A DNA stretch of 64,000 nucleotides from Stutzerimonas stutzeri. GTDB taxonomy: Bacteria > Pseudomonadota > Gammaproteobacteria > Pseudomonadales > Pseudomonadaceae. The stretch's first letter is position 1; the number at the start of each line of letters is the position of its first letter. Location: the NCBI RefSeq assembly GCF_015291885.1, contig NZ_CP036186.1:3437001-3501000 (forward strand), given 5' to 3'. Under the pieces are notes generated by a model. The model did no database searches. It saw only the letters and a list, made by a program, of their open reading frames with translations, and was not told the origin of the DNA. Positions 20,280-30,148 of this stretch are shown here, piece after piece. The position numbers and the translations under genes were made by a program.

Positions 20280-21220
20280 CTTTGCGCCTGTTCTGCGCCC
20301 ACCCGCATGGAAAGCGCCACTCGCTCTGCAGTCCCTAGTGGAATTTCTCCGACCACGGTGACCATCACGTCGCCATCAGCCGTACTGATGCGCTTGGATA
20401 CCGCAACGGTCGGTCCCATCTGGCTTCGGGCATCTTCGACCAATGCGCCACGCAGGGGCTCGAGAAACACCGAGAACTTGGCGAGGCCGTCGCCATAGGA
20501 CAGCCAGGAAACCATTTCAGACGATGCCGGACTAGGACGCTCATTGGCATCAAGCAGCTTAAAACCTGAAGGCAACCAATCGGATCGCCAAACCGAAGAG
20601 GGGCTGGCTTCACGCTTGCTTACCGATAACGATTTACAAGCAGCACCAGCAGTCAGCTGCTGCTGGTCGATCGCATCAGTTGAGAAATGGGTGAATTGAA
20701 AGCGCTCAAGCAATTGACCCTTTTCGTTCAGCATCAACGACTTGAGCGGCAGGGCAGTGTCTCGATCAAGGTGCAATTCAAAACCGTAGCGATGCTGATC
20801 CCGCGGAACTACCGCCAGCGCAATCGCCGCGCGGCCGGCGACACGGGAGTCACCAATCTCACGAAACTCGTACCACTCGGAAAGCGCCTTCGGGTCGAAA
20901 CGCTGGCCGTGCCAGACTTGAGCCTCGCGAACCTGCGCGGCCAGGTCGTCAGTGGCACATTTCACATGCCCATCGACCAGCAAGACCTCTGCGGGCGCAC
21001 CATCAAGCTGAAGCAAACGTTCCTGCACACGACCGTCACCAACCTGCTGCCACACAGCATGGCTGGAGAAGCTACCGTTTCGTTCGTATACGAAGGTACC
21101 TGCGTAACTCTGCTTATGCTCCGCTGTCGCAAGGCGTTCCATCCAAGCTCCAGCATCAGCAGCAAGGGCCGGCATTGATAGCCAGCCCCCGATCACCACA
21201 TACAGCGGTAAGACGCGCAT
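20276..21220 (-). CDS. mucB: MucB, periplasmic anti-sigma co-regulator (RseB family)
   Basis: 314 residues with a signal peptide (PLYVVIGGWLSMPALAAD) and the MucB/RseB body: the lipid-binding N-domain (HKQSYAGTFVYERNG) and a C-domain (WRSDWLPSGFKLLD). It binds the periplasmic part of MucA and shields it from site-1 cleavage. It starts eight bases after mucA. Confidence 0.95.
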   Translation of the reverse strand: MRVLPLYVVIGGWLSMPALAADAGAWMERLATAEHKQSYAGTFVYERNGSFSSHAVWQQVGDGRVQERLLQLDGAPAEVLLVDGHVKCATDDLAAQVREAQVWHGQRFDPKALSEWYEFREIGDSRVAGRAAIALAVVPRDQHRYGFELHLDRDTALPLKSLMLNEKGQLLERFQFTHFSTDAIDQQQLTAGAACKSLSVSKREASPSSVWRSDWLPSGFKLLDANERPSPASSEMVSWLSYGDGLAKFSVFLEPLRGALVEDARSQMGPTVAVSKRISTADGDVMVTVVGEIPLGTAERVALSMRVGAEQAQR

Positions 21221-21228
21221 GTTTCTCC

Positions 21229-21816
21229 CTAACGTTCTTCCATGCTGGCCGCGCGAGCGTAAGGCAGCGCGCTCTCCGATCCATTACCAAAAGCAGCTTG
21301 CTGCGCATGCTGACGAATATACGAAGGCAGACGCTCTTCGTGCCAGCGTTCGACCGGCGCGCCATCAGCCGTGGCCTGCACAGGCACCTCCGCTTGCTCG
21401 CTGTAACCAGCCAGCACTGTCGGCCCCTGGTTGGTTTGCGGTACGGAAATGCTGGGCTGCGGAGCCTGCTGAGCTAGTTGCGGACCAGCCACTTCATTCT
21501 GGTTGTACAAGCGTACACCTGCCAGGACTGCGACTGTAACCGATGCGGCTACTGCCAGACGACCCAGACTCTTCCAACCGTTGCGCTGAGCCTTGGCTGG
21601 GGCGGCCTCGTCGGCCAAAGCTGCCGATACTGCCGAAGCAATATCGAGGCGTGGCTCAATCAACTCCTTGTGCATGGCGGCACGGGCAAGCTGATAGCGC
21701 GACCAGGTAGCACGCAGCTCCGGATTGTCGCCTGCGAGCATGCGACGTAATTCCAACTCGTCCGCTTCGTTATCCATCACCGCGGACAGCGATTCATGCA
21801 GGGCTTCACGACTCAT
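21229..21816 (-). CDS. mucA: anti-sigma factor MucA
   Basis: 195 residues. N-terminal cytoplasmic AlgU-binding region (ESLSAVMDNEADELELRRML, RATWSRYQLARAAM), one membrane helix (LAVAASVTVAVLAGV), and a periplasmic MucB-binding tail (RLPSYIRQHAQQAAFG). The length is close to the 194 residues of P. aeruginosa MucA, so there is no mucoid-type truncation and the switch should be intact. Confidence 0.95.
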   Translation of the reverse strand: MSREALHESLSAVMDNEADELELRRMLAGDNPELRATWSRYQLARAAMHKELIEPRLDIASAVSAALADEAAPAKAQRNGWKSLGRLAVAASVTVAVLAGVRLYNQNEVAGPQLAQQAPQPSISVPQTNQGPTVLAGYSEQAEVPVQATADGAPVERWHEERLPSYIRQHAQQAAFGNGSESALPYARAASMEER

Positions 21817-21847
21817 GGCGGTTCCTCTCTTGGCTGTCGCCGCTGTC

Positions 21848-22429
21848 TCAGGATTCGTGCAACAAGGGTTGCAACGCTTTATCTATGGCTTCGCGTGCCC
21901 GGAAAATCCGAGAACGCACTGTGCCCACCGGACACTGCATGACGCTTGCAATGTCTTCATAACTAAGACCATCAAATTCACGCAGTGTTAGAGCAGTACG
22001 CAAATCTTCGGGCAAAAGCTGAATAGTTCGATGAACGGTATCTTCGATCTCATCCCTGAGCAGCGAGCGCTCCGGCGACTCGATGTCCTTCAGGGCATGA
22101 TCGCCTTCGTAGAACTCGGCATCCTCGGAACTCACGTCACTATCTGGCGGACGCCTACCGCGCGCTACCAGATGATTCTTCGCCGTATTAATGGCAATGC
22201 GGTACAGCCATGTATAAAACGCGCTGTCGCCGCGAAAATTTGCAAGTGCGCGATAGGCCTTGATAAACGCCTCTTGAGCGACATCCTGAGCCTCATGGGA
22301 GTCATGCACGAATCGCACGATTAGCCCAAGGATCTTGTGCTGATATTTCATTACCAGCAGATCAAACGCTCGCTTGTCTCCACGCTGCACTCGTTCAACC
22401 AGTTGCTGGTCCTGCTCCTGGGTTAACAT
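21848..22429 (-). CDS. algU: ECF sigma factor AlgU (RpoE/SigE)
   Basis: 193 residues. Region 2 (FDLLVMKYQHKILGLIVRFV, AQDVAQEAFIKAYRAL) and region 4 (LPEDLRTALTLREFDGLSYE, PVGTVRSRIFRAREAI) are complete. It directs envelope-stress and alginate genes and is held by MucA, whose gene follows after 31 bases. Two promoters of its own type lie upstream, indicating autoregulation. Confidence 0.97.
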   Translation of the reverse strand: MLTQEQDQQLVERVQRGDKRAFDLLVMKYQHKILGLIVRFVHDSHEAQDVAQEAFIKAYRALANFRGDSAFYTWLYRIAINTAKNHLVARGRRPPDSDVSSEDAEFYEGDHALKDIESPERSLLRDEIEDTVHRTIQLLPEDLRTALTLREFDGLSYEDIASVMQCPVGTVRSRIFRAREAIDKALQPLLHES

Positions 22430-22488
22430 GAACGCTTCCCTCCATTAGCGGAGGAGCGTCGCTCACACCAGTGAACCGACCTGCCAGA

Positions 22489-22515
22489 ATAGACCCGGGC
22501 TTTACGCAAAAGTTC
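22489..22515 (-). promoter_or_regulatory. AlgU-type promoter, proximal to algU
   Basis: On the minus strand GAACTT (22515-22510), 16 bases, TCTAT (22493-22489). The AlgU consensus is GAACTT, 16-17 bases, TCTGA: the -35 is exact and the -10 keeps TCT. It lies 60 bases upstream of the algU start. Confidence 0.65.
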
Positions 22516-22663
22516 TCCCCCTCCTAGCAAGCTATCCTGCAATACCTGACGGCGATTGCACCGCAGCGTTGCGCTAGATCGACTAGCGACGCCGTCCTGG
22601 TGTCCATAGCAAACACGCACCGCCCATTCACGATGGCCAGCTGGTTTGCACTCACAACTGCCT

Positions 22664-22691
22664 ATTGAGCTGTCCAAACGAGAAAAAGTTC
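22664..22691 (-). promoter_or_regulatory. second AlgU-type promoter, distal to algU
   Basis: On the minus strand GAACTT (22691-22686), 17 bases, TCAAT (22668-22664). The -35 is exact; the -10 keeps TC. The 350-base algU-nadB gap (22430-22779) holds this, the proximal promoter and the nadB leader; no gene is seen in it. P. aeruginosa algU also has more than one AlgU-dependent promoter. Confidence 0.5.
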
Positions 22692-22779
22692 CCCCTCGTT
22701 AGAAGACAACTGCGTAGTCATCTATTTTGACGCTACATCCCGTCTATATACTAGGGTTCGTTTCCCCGCGGAATTGGAC

Positions 22780-24396
22780 ATGACTCAGGTTCAACGATAC
22801 GACGTCTTGGTCATCGGTAGCGGCGCGGCCGGCTTGACTCTCGCGCTCAACCTGCCGGCAGATCTTCGCATTGCCGTACTGAGCAAGGGCGACCTCGCCA
22901 ATGGGTCTACCTATTGGGCGCAAGGAGGCGTCGCCGCAGTCCTAGACACCACCGACACCGTGGAATCCCACGTTGCGGACACGCTGATAGCAGGTGGTGG
23001 CCTCTGCCATGAAGACGCCGTCCGATTCACCGTCGAGCACAGCAACGAGGCCATTCAGTGGCTTATCGAACAGGGCGTGCCCTTCACCCGCGACGACGCC
23101 CCTGATCGCGAAGACGGCAGCTTCGAATTTCACCTTACCCGCGAAGGCGGTCATAGCCACCGGCGCATCATTCATGCCGCGGATGCTACGGGAGCAGCAA
23201 TCTTCAACACGCTGCTCGCACAGGTCAGAACCAAGAACAACATCGAGCTGCTCCAGCAGCGCGTCGCGGTAGATCTGATCACCGAACACAAGCTTGGGCT
23301 TCCCGGCAGGCGCTGCCTTGGCGCATACGTACTCAACCGAAGTACCGGTGAGGTGGAGACATTCCAAGCGCGATCAGTGGTTCTGGCGACCGGCGGCGCC
23401 GCCAAGGTGTACCTATATACCAGCAATCCGGATAGCGCTTGCGGCGACGGCATCGCCATGGCATGGCGCGCCGGTTGCAGGGTCGGCAACCTCGAGTTCA
23501 ATCAGTTTCACCCCACCTGCCTGTATCACCCGCAGGCCAAGAGCTTCTTGGTTACCGAGGCACTGCGCGGCGAAGGCGCCCTGCTCAAGCTGCCAAATGG
23601 CGAGCGCTTCATGCCACGCTTCGACGCCCGCGAGGAACTCGCACCACGAGACATCGTCGCGCGTGCCATCGATCATGAAATGAAGCGCCTTGGCATTGAT
23701 TGCGTCTATTTGGACATTAGTCACAAACCCGCGGAATTCATCAAGGCCCACTTCCCGACGGTTTATGAGCGCTGCCTGACCTACGGAATCGACATTACCC
23801 TCCACCCCATACCGGTCGTACCCGCTGCGCACTACACCTGCGGGGGCATAGTCGTCGACCAGGCAGGCCGGACCGACGTCCCTGGCCTCTACGCCATTGG
23901 TGAAACCAGCTTCACGGGTCTGCACGGAGCCAATCGAATGGCCAGCAACTCGTTGCTCGAATGCTTCGTCTACGGACGCGCAGCAGCCCAGGACATCCTG
24001 CGCGAGCTACCCAAAATCACCGCTCCCACGAATCTCCCCACCTGGGACGCCAGCCAGGTCACCGACTCCGACGAGGACGTGATCATTGCGCATAACTGGG
24101 ATGAACTGAGGCGTTTCATGTGGGACTACGTTGGCATCGTCCGCACCAGCAAGCGCCTGATGCGCGCGCAACATAGGGTACGCCTGCTGCTCAGCGAAAT
24201 TGATGAGTTCTACAGCAACTACAAAGTCAGCCGCGATCTGCTCGAACTGAGAAATCTCGCACTGGTTGCGGACCTGATGATTCGCTCAGCCATGGAGCGC
24301 AAGGAAAGTCGAGGCTTGCACTACACCCTCGACTACCCCGACCTGCTACCGCAAGCGCTCGACACTATTCTGGTGCCACCCACCTACGCCGACTGA
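22780..24396 (+). CDS. nadB: L-aspartate oxidase
   Basis: 538 residues. FAD-binding N-terminus [15 protein letters not shown], then [33 protein letters not shown] and the C-terminal helical domain. It oxidises aspartate to iminoaspartate, the first step of NAD synthesis. ATG at 22780 is chosen over the TTG two codons earlier. Divergent from algU; its last 32 bases overlap the end of the convergent ygfX-like gene. Confidence 0.96.
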   Translation: MTQVQRYDVLVIGSGAAGLTLALNLPADLRIAVLSKGDLANGSTYWAQGGVAAVLDTTDTVESHVADTLIAGGGLCHEDAVRFTVEHSNEAIQWLIEQGVPFTRDDAPDREDGSFEFHLTREGGHSHRRIIHAADATGAAIFNTLLAQVRTKNNIELLQQRVAVDLITEHKLGLPGRRCLGAYVLNRSTGEVETFQARSVVLATGGAAKVYLYTSNPDSACGDGIAMAWRAGCRVGNLEFNQFHPTCLYHPQAKSFLVTEALRGEGALLKLPNGERFMPRFDAREELAPRDIVARAIDHEMKRLGIDCVYLDISHKPAEFIKAHFPTVYERCLTYGIDITLHPIPVVPAAHYTCGGIVVDQAGRTDVPGLYAIGETSFTGLHGANRMASNSLLECFVYGRAAAQDILRELPKITAPTNLPTWDASQVTDSDEDVIIAHNWDELRRFMWDYVGIVRTSKRLMRAQHRVRLLLSEIDEFYSNYKVSRDLLELRNLALVADLMIRSAMERKESRGLHYTLDYPDLLPQALDTILVPPTYAD

Positions 24397-24820
24397 ACTT
24401 GAGCCGCACCCGCAGCCGCCGATGCTGCTCGTGCGGCAGCGAGTCACGGGGAACGCAGACGCTACTAGCAAAGCGCTGCCCGGAAAGACGAAAGCGAAGA
24501 ATAACCACTAGAGGCAATGCCAGACTGTCAGGCAGCAACTGAACCGACTGCCAGCCCTGCTGCTCACTCCACAGGTACCAGCCGGACTCTTCGTGGCGCA
24601 AACCGCACCACGCCTGCGGACTGGATAGCAGGATACCGCGGGGCAATACGTACCACGCATGTGCAAGCCCCAACAGCACGCAGCTGAATTGCAGCCACGG
24701 CGGAGCCGCCGACAACAGAATTGCCGCCAAGGCCAGCGCTTGAACGGCAAGGTAGAGTGCCAACAAAAGACCTGACGGCCGCCAGCGGCACTCGAAAGGC
24801 TGATTACTTGGGCTGGACAC
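24365..24820 (-). CDS. YgfX/CptA-family membrane protein
   Basis: 151 residues with two adjacent hydrophobic helices ([19 protein letters not shown] and [17 protein letters not shown]) followed by a basic cytosolic tail ([13 protein letters not shown]). This architecture and its place after sdhE match YgfX (CptA), once called a toxin. It overlaps sdhE by 17 bases, so the two are co-expressed. Confidence 0.75.
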   Translation of the reverse strand: MSSPSNQPFECRWRPSGLLLALYLAVQALALAAILLSAAPPWLQFSCVLLGLAHAWYVLPRGILLSSPQAWCGLRHEESGWYLWSEQQGWQSVQLLPDSLALPLVVILRFRLSGQRFASSVCVPRDSLPHEQHRRLRVRLKFSRRRWVAPE

Positions 24821-25058
24821 GGTCGAGGATCATGCGAACCATCCGACGCAGATCTTCGTCATCGGGCTCACCACGCTGCATGAACCAGCCGAACATGTCC
24901 TGATCTTCGCAGCTCAAGAGCTTGCGGTAGCGACGCTGATCTTCTTCATCGAGATCCGGGTAAACTTCCTTGACGAACGGCACCAGTAGCACGTCCAGCT
25001 CCAGCATGCCGCGACGGCTCTGCCAGAACAGGCGATTGAGTTCGGATTGCTCTGCCAT
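24804..25058 (-). CDS. sdhE: succinate dehydrogenase assembly factor SdhE
   Basis: 84 residues. Holds the family RGxxE motif ([12 protein letters not shown]) and the helical ending [17 protein letters not shown]. SdhE promotes covalent flavin attachment to SdhA. Divergent from ygfZ across 147 bases. Confidence 0.9.
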   Translation of the reverse strand: MAEQSELNRLFWQSRRGMLELDVLLVPFVKEVYPDLDEEDQRRYRKLLSCEDQDMFGWFMQRGEPDDEDLRRMVRMILDRVQPK

Positions 25059-25205
25059 ACATCAGCTCCTGTTGAGAAGGCGCGCATTATAGCGACTGCA
25101 TTACGCTCTTCAGTCGCTTTTTTCGCCGCACTGCAAACCAGCCACCACGCAACCATTTTCATCGGCCTGTTATGATGTCCACCCGGATTCCGACGACGAC
25201 TGATC

Positions 25206-26153
25206 ATGACCGACACTGCTTATTTTTGCGTTCTGTCGCATGAGGGCGTCCTTGCCGTACGCGGCCCGGATGCCAGCAAGTTTCTCCAGGGTCAGCTGAC
25301 CTGCAACCTCAACTATCTCAATGCCGATACATCCAGTCTCGGCGCACGCTGCACCCCAAAGGGGCGCATGCAGTCGAGCTTCCGCATTGCGCTGGACGGA
25401 GACGGCTACCTGCTGGCAATGGCCAGCGATTTGCTGCAATCGCAACAGGCTGACTTGAGCAAATACGCCGTGTTTTCCAAATCACGCCTCAGCGATGAGA
25501 GCGCCGACTGGTGCCGATTCGGCCTTTCAGGAGGCGACGGCTCGCTGGTCAGTCTTGGCCTGGACCTGCCGCAAACCGCCGATGCGACGGCGCGCAGCAA
25601 CGGGATGATCGCGATCCGCCTCCAAGACAGCCGCGCCGAGCTTTGGGTGCCCAGCGCCGAAGCGTCCCAGGTTCGCTCTCGCCTGAGCGCACAGCTCAGC
25701 GAGGCGCCTGTTAACCGCTGGCTGCTTGATCAGGTTCGCGCTGGCGTGGGGCAGGTCTTCGGCAGTACCCGAGAGCTGTTCATCCCGCAAATGATCAACC
25801 TGCAGGCGCTAGGAGGCGTCAGCTTCAAGAAAGGCTGCTACACGGGCCAGGAGATCGTGGCGCGCATGCAGTATCTGGGCAAACTTAAGCGCCGCCTGCA
25901 TCGCCTCATGATCGAAGGCACGCAAGAAGAGTTACCAGCTCCCGGCGTAGAGCTTTTCTCGCCGGTCCACGGTTCTAGCGTGGGCGAAGTGGTGTTTGCC
26001 GCGACTAGCGCTGACGGGATCGAACTGCTTGCGGTGGTGCAGGAAGATGCGGCCGCCGACGGGCGTCTATGCCTGGGCTCTCCGGACGGCATGCCGATGA
26101 CTTTGCTCGATCTGCCGTATCACCTAAATCCGGACCAGGAAATTCAGCGCTAG
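25206..26153 (+). CDS. ygfZ: folate-binding protein YgfZ
   Basis: 315 residues, GcvT-like fold. Signature KGCYTGQEIVARMQYLGKLK is the K-G-C-Y-x-G-Q-E motif of YgfZ, with the cysteine needed for activity. YgfZ supports folate-dependent repair or assembly of some Fe-S proteins such as MiaB. Opposite sdhE, as in related genomes. Confidence 0.93.
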   Translation: MTDTAYFCVLSHEGVLAVRGPDASKFLQGQLTCNLNYLNADTSSLGARCTPKGRMQSSFRIALDGDGYLLAMASDLLQSQQADLSKYAVFSKSRLSDESADWCRFGLSGGDGSLVSLGLDLPQTADATARSNGMIAIRLQDSRAELWVPSAEASQVRSRLSAQLSEAPVNRWLLDQVRAGVGQVFGSTRELFIPQMINLQALGGVSFKKGCYTGQEIVARMQYLGKLKRRLHRLMIEGTQEELPAPGVELFSPVHGSSVGEVVFAATSADGIELLAVVQEDAAADGRLCLGSPDGMPMTLLDLPYHLNPDQEIQR

Positions 26154-26266
26154 TGCGAACCGGAACCAGAAACCAGATACCCCAGAGGTGCACCATAGGC
26201 AGCAGGCCAAGGCCGGCGTGACCATAAGCGCCCGAGCAACACTGAACGACACCTTAAAGGAATGAC

Positions 26267-27103
26267 ATGAGCACCCTTGCCGAGAAAGTCCAGCGTGAAT
26301 TGACGCTCGCGATCGAGAACGACGAACTGGTCCTGCCCACCTTGCCAGAGGTGGCGCTGCGCGTTCGAGAGGCCGCCGAAGACCCGGATATCAGCATTCC
26401 TGCGCTGAGCAAAGTGATTGGCAACGACGCGGCGGTGACCGCCCGCATTATCAAGGTCGTCAACAGCCCGCTGCTGCGTACCAGCCGCGAGATCGACGAC
26501 CTGCAAATGGCAATCAGCCGGCTGGGCATCAACTACACCTGCAACCTGGCAACGGGTCTCGCCATGGAGCAGATGTTCCAGGCGACCACCGACGTAGTCG
26601 ATCGCAAGATGCGCGAAGTCTGGACCAAAAGCACCGAGGTTGCTGCGATCAGCCATGTGCTCTGCCGCCATTACACGCGACTGATGCCGGATCAGGCGAC
26701 ACTCGCGGGCCTGGTTCACCAGATCGGGATACTGCCAATCCTGACCTATGCCGAAGAGCACAGCGCGCTGCTTGCCGATTCGTTCAGCCTCAACCACGTC
26801 ATCGACAAGATTCACCCCATGGTGGGCGAAAAGATCCTGCGGGCGTGGGACTTCCCCGATGCCATCGCGTCGGTTGCCGGTCAATACACCAATTTTCAGC
26901 GCAACTCAGCCAAGGTCGATTACGTAGATATCGTCCAGGTTGCAACGCTGCAAAGCTATATGGGCACCCAACACCCCTACGCGCAGCTGGACTGGAGCGA
27001 CATTCCAGCATTTGCCAAGCTGGGCCTGGATCCAAGTGAGCTTATGCAGGAAGACGAAGATCTTTCCGCCGCAATGGACGCTGCAATGACCATGCTTGGA
27101 TAA
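26267..27103 (+). CDS. HDOD-domain protein
   Basis: 278 residues, nearly all one HDOD domain (LPTLPEVALRVREAAEDPDI, VIGNDAAVTARIIKVVNSPL, LAGLVHQIGILPIL). It lacks a full HD-GYP phosphodiesterase motif. HDOD proteins act in signalling; no partner domain or neighbour shows its target. Confidence 0.88.
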   Translation: MSTLAEKVQRELTLAIENDELVLPTLPEVALRVREAAEDPDISIPALSKVIGNDAAVTARIIKVVNSPLLRTSREIDDLQMAISRLGINYTCNLATGLAMEQMFQATTDVVDRKMREVWTKSTEVAAISHVLCRHYTRLMPDQATLAGLVHQIGILPILTYAEEHSALLADSFSLNHVIDKIHPMVGEKILRAWDFPDAIASVAGQYTNFQRNSAKVDYVDIVQVATLQSYMGTQHPYAQLDWSDIPAFAKLGLDPSELMQEDEDLSAAMDAAMTMLG

Positions 27104-27144
27104 GCAACACCGCCTCCCATTACCGTTCGCCCGAAAGCGAGGAA

Positions 27145-27180
27145 CCGTCCCTAACGACGCCTAGTCACAAAAAGGGACGG
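27145..27180 (+). repeat. 7-bp inverted repeat in the leader of the DUF4142 gene
   Basis: CCGTCCC (27145-27151) and GGGACGG (27174-27180), with 22 bases between, 72 bases before the DUF4142 start. It could be an operator or a leader hairpin. Confidence 0.35.
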
Positions 27181-27251
27181 CAATCTCGCCGCATCGAGGT
27201 TTCGTGTCTTGCTCATGCTCGACACAACCCTGGTGAAGAAAGGAGAACGCA

Positions 27252-27767
27252 ATGACCAAAACAACCAAGACAATCTTCTCAGGCGCCTTCGCGTTACTCG
27301 TCGGAATGGCCGCCAACATGGCATTCGCCGCTGAAGGCGAGAACTTCGTCGATGAGGCCTCGGCGAAAGGCATTGCCGAAATCGAAACGGCAAAGATGGC
27401 GCTGGACAAGGGCACATCCCAAGACGTAAAGCAGTTTGCGCAGAAGATGATCGACGACCACACCAAGGCCAATCAGGAACTCGCACAACTGGCGCAGCAG
27501 AAAGATCTGGAGATGTCAGACGAAGCAACACTGATGGACAAGGCCAAAGCCATGATCCTGAAATTGCGTGACGGCGAGAATTTCGACGAGGCCTACGCTA
27601 ACAACCAAGTCGTTGCTCATGAACAGACCATCGAGCTGTATCAGGAGTACGTAGAAGGTGGCGAAAATGCCGACCTCAAGCAGTTCGCTCAGAAGACACT
27701 GCCGAAGCTCGAAGAGCACCTGAAGCATGCCAAGGACCTGCAGTCCAAGCATGCCACGAAGAACTAA
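27252..27767 (+). CDS. DUF4142 exported protein
   Basis: 171 residues. Signal peptide ending AFAAEG, then a four-helix, ferritin-like region (FVDEASAKGIAEIETAKMAL, QFAQKMIDDHTKANQELAQL, HEQTIELYQEYV) typical of DUF4142. Members are often induced by osmotic or envelope stress; the biochemical role is not known. GAAAGGAG ribosome site. Confidence 0.85.
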   Translation: MTKTTKTIFSGAFALLVGMAANMAFAAEGENFVDEASAKGIAEIETAKMALDKGTSQDVKQFAQKMIDDHTKANQELAQLAQQKDLEMSDEATLMDKAKAMILKLRDGENFDEAYANNQVVAHEQTIELYQEYVEGGENADLKQFAQKTLPKLEEHLKHAKDLQSKHATKN

Positions 27768-27775
27768 CCTTCAAG

Positions 27776-27801
27776 CCCGATGCCGCCCGGCAGGCATCGG
27801 G
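27776..27801. terminator. bidirectional hairpin between the DUF4142 gene and ung
   Basis: CCCGATGCC, 8-base loop, GGCATCGGG: a perfect 9-bp stem between the convergent genes and abutting the ung stop. No strong T-run follows, so termination efficiency is uncertain. Confidence 0.55.
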
Positions 27802-28497
27802 TTAGACCTCTGACGGCAGTCTCCAGTCGATCGGCCGCATCCCCTGCTGCTGAAGAAATTGATTGGCACGACTAAAGTGCCCGTTGCCGATGAACCCACG
27901 GTGCGCCGAAAGTGGCGACGGATGCACCGATTTCAAGATCAGATGCCGAGTTGCATCTATCAGCTTCGCCTTCGATTGCGCATGCGCACCCCAAAGGATG
28001 AACACCAGATGCGGGCAGCGCTCGCCAACCACTTCGATTACCTGATCGGTAAACTGGTGCCACCCAGCCTTTGCATGCGATCCAGCAATGCCCTGCTCTA
28101 CCGTGAGCGACGTATTGAGCATTAGCACGCCCTGCTCCGCCCAATGCTGCAGGTAACCGTGCTTGGGGATATCCAGGTTCAGATCGCGCTTCAATTCCTT
28201 GAAGATGTTCTGCAGCGATGGTGGCGCGGCTATGCCTGGCTGTACCGAGAAGCATAAACCGTGGGCTTGCCCCGGACCGTGGTAAGGGTCCTGACCGAGA
28301 ATGACCACCTTCACCTGATCAAGCGGCGTTGAGTTGAGCGCATTGAAGATCATCGGTCCTGGAGGATAGATAGTCTTTCCAGCCGCCTTCTCACGCCGCA
28401 AGAACGCCCCGAGTTCGAGCATGTAAGGCTTGTCGAACTCCTCGCGTAGCGCCTCCTTCCAGCCGGCCTCGAGCCTGATGCGATCATCTTGAGTCAT
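27802..28497 (-). CDS. ung: uracil-DNA glycosylase
   Basis: 231 residues from the ATG at 28497. The water-activating loop [13 protein letters not shown] and the DNA-intercalating loop [11 protein letters not shown] are intact. It removes uracil from DNA. The length equals other Pseudomonas Ung proteins; a TTG at 28518 would add seven residues and is less likely. Confidence 0.96.
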   Translation of the reverse strand: MTQDDRIRLEAGWKEALREEFDKPYMLELGAFLRREKAAGKTIYPPGPMIFNALNSTPLDQVKVVILGQDPYHGPGQAHGLCFSVQPGIAAPPSLQNIFKELKRDLNLDIPKHGYLQHWAEQGVLMLNTSLTVEQGIAGSHAKAGWHQFTDQVIEVVGERCPHLVFILWGAHAQSKAKLIDATRHLILKSVHPSPLSAHRGFIGNGHFSRANQFLQQQGMRPIDWRLPSEV

Positions 28498-28572
28498 GAG
28501 CAATTTCCGGGTGGCCAAGCCGCCGAACCCTAAAAAACCTCACGATCATTGTCAACGGCCAGACCGCCCGCG

Positions 28573-28590
28573 TATTGCGATACCGCAATA
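28573..28590. promoter_or_regulatory. perfect 7-bp palindrome upstream of the orphan binding-protein gene
   Basis: TATTGCG, 4 bases, CGCAATA. It lies 156 bases upstream of the 28746 start, in the gap between divergent ung and that gene. It looks like a dimeric regulator's operator; the regulator is unknown. Confidence 0.4.
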
Positions 28591-28745
28591 TCACCCCCCC
28601 TCCTTTAGTCATAATTGCACCTGGCTCACGTACTGATGCGGGCATGCCTTCCAGACCTCACATAAAGAGTGACGCAAGCACTAGCCGCAAGGTAAAAAAG
28701 CCCACTGCCAAAACCAATAACAAAAGCGATAACAAGGAACATGCT

Positions 28746-29990
28746 ATGAAGCGGATTACCCTCTTGGCGTTAGGGCTGGGGTTCTGTCTTACGGCTCAGG
28801 CTGCCGACCCCATCACGCTTGGCCTGAACTACCCCCGCACCGGCAGCTACAAGGAAGAAGGTCTGGCGCAGATGCGCGGAGCCTTGCTGGCCATCGACGA
28901 GATCAACGAGGCCGGCGGCGTGCTGGGTCGTCCTCTGCAGCTGATCAGTCGCAACAGCGCCTCGCGCCCGGACAAGTCCATCGCCAACGTCGACAAGATG
29001 GCTGACGAAGGCGTCGCCATGCTGTTTGGCGGCGTATCCAGTGCGGTAGCGATCGCCGCCAGCAAGCGCGCCAAGGAGCGCGGACTGCTCTATTTCGGCA
29101 CCCTGACATACTCCAACGACACCACCGGCAAGGATGGCCACCGCTACATGTTCCGCGAGTGCAACAACGCCTGGATGAGTGCGCGGGTGCTAGGCCAATA
29201 CTTGAATGAGAACATGCCGGGCAAGACGTACTTTTACATCACCTCCGACTACACCTGGGGCCACACCAGCGAAAGCTCGCTTCGCCAGGCCACCGGCACC
29301 GTCGACCCGAACAAGCACCAGGGGGTAAAGACAGCCTTTCCCGGCGCTCGCCTGTCCGATTACCGAGCCGCTCTGGAAAAGGCCGCCGACAGCGGGGCCG
29401 AGGTGCTGGTGCTGGTACTGTTCGGAGAGGACATGGTGCGCGCCATGCGCATCGCCGATGAACTTGGCCTGAACAAGAAAATGCAGATCGCCATCCCCAA
29501 CCTCACCCTCTCGATGGTCGAACTGGCTGGCCCTGACATCATGCGTGGCGTGCTTGGCACCGAGCCCTGGACCTGGCGCGTGCCCGAACTGGAGGGCTCC
29601 GAGCGCGGCAAAGACTTCGTGCGCAACTTCGGCGATCGCTATCAGACCCACCCATCCAGCTCCGCCGCGTCGGCCTACAGCATCGTGTATCAGTGGGCCG
29701 ACGCCGCCACCCGCGCCAGGAGTATTGGTAGCGAGCAGGTCATCGCGGCGCTGGAAAACCACAGCTATAGCCTGCTCAAGGATCAGCAGCAGTGGCGCGG
29801 GTTCGATCACCAGAATGTGCAGACTGTTTATGCCGTTCGCGTGAAGCCTCGTGATGAGGTCCTCAAGGACCGCTTCAAACAGGACTATTTCGAAATCGTC
29901 CATCGCCTGTCGGGCGAGCAGGCCGCGCCTACGCTCGCCGAATGGCAGGAAGAGCGTCGTGTCGGTGGTCAGCCGACTAGACTACAGTGA
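28746..29990 (+). CDS. periplasmic ABC-type substrate-binding protein (branched-chain amino acid type), no transporter partner
   Basis: 414 residues. Signal peptide ITLLALGLGFCLTAQA, then a type I periplasmic binding fold (ITLGLNYPRTGSYKEEGLAQ, GALLAIDEINEAGGVLGRPL, LFGGVSSAVAIAA). It is of the LivJ/Peripla_BP_6 kind; the ligand is unknown. No permease or ATPase gene is adjacent. It occupies the place where P. aeruginosa carries other genes between ung and the enoyl-CoA hydratase pair. The ATG at 28746 begins a proper signal peptide. Confidence 0.85.
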   Translation: MKRITLLALGLGFCLTAQAADPITLGLNYPRTGSYKEEGLAQMRGALLAIDEINEAGGVLGRPLQLISRNSASRPDKSIANVDKMADEGVAMLFGGVSSAVAIAASKRAKERGLLYFGTLTYSNDTTGKDGHRYMFRECNNAWMSARVLGQYLNENMPGKTYFYITSDYTWGHTSESSLRQATGTVDPNKHQGVKTAFPGARLSDYRAALEKAADSGAEVLVLVLFGEDMVRAMRIADELGLNKKMQIAIPNLTLSMVELAGPDIMRGVLGTEPWTWRVPELEGSERGKDFVRNFGDRYQTHPSSSAASAYSIVYQWADAATRARSIGSEQVIAALENHSYSLLKDQQQWRGFDHQNVQTVYAVRVKPRDEVLKDRFKQDYFEIVHRLSGEQAAPTLAEWQEERRVGGQPTRLQ

Positions 29991-30148
29991 CAAAGGCGCG
30001 GTGTGCCTGAGCAGCAGCTCTGGCGCACCGCGCAGGCCTGCTGAACCATCGGAACGCCGCAACCTCGCAGCGCAGAAGGACTCTGAAGAGGAGCGACATG
30101 CCATGTCGCCGGTCAGCAGACGTCTGAGTTGCCACGAGGATTTCGACC

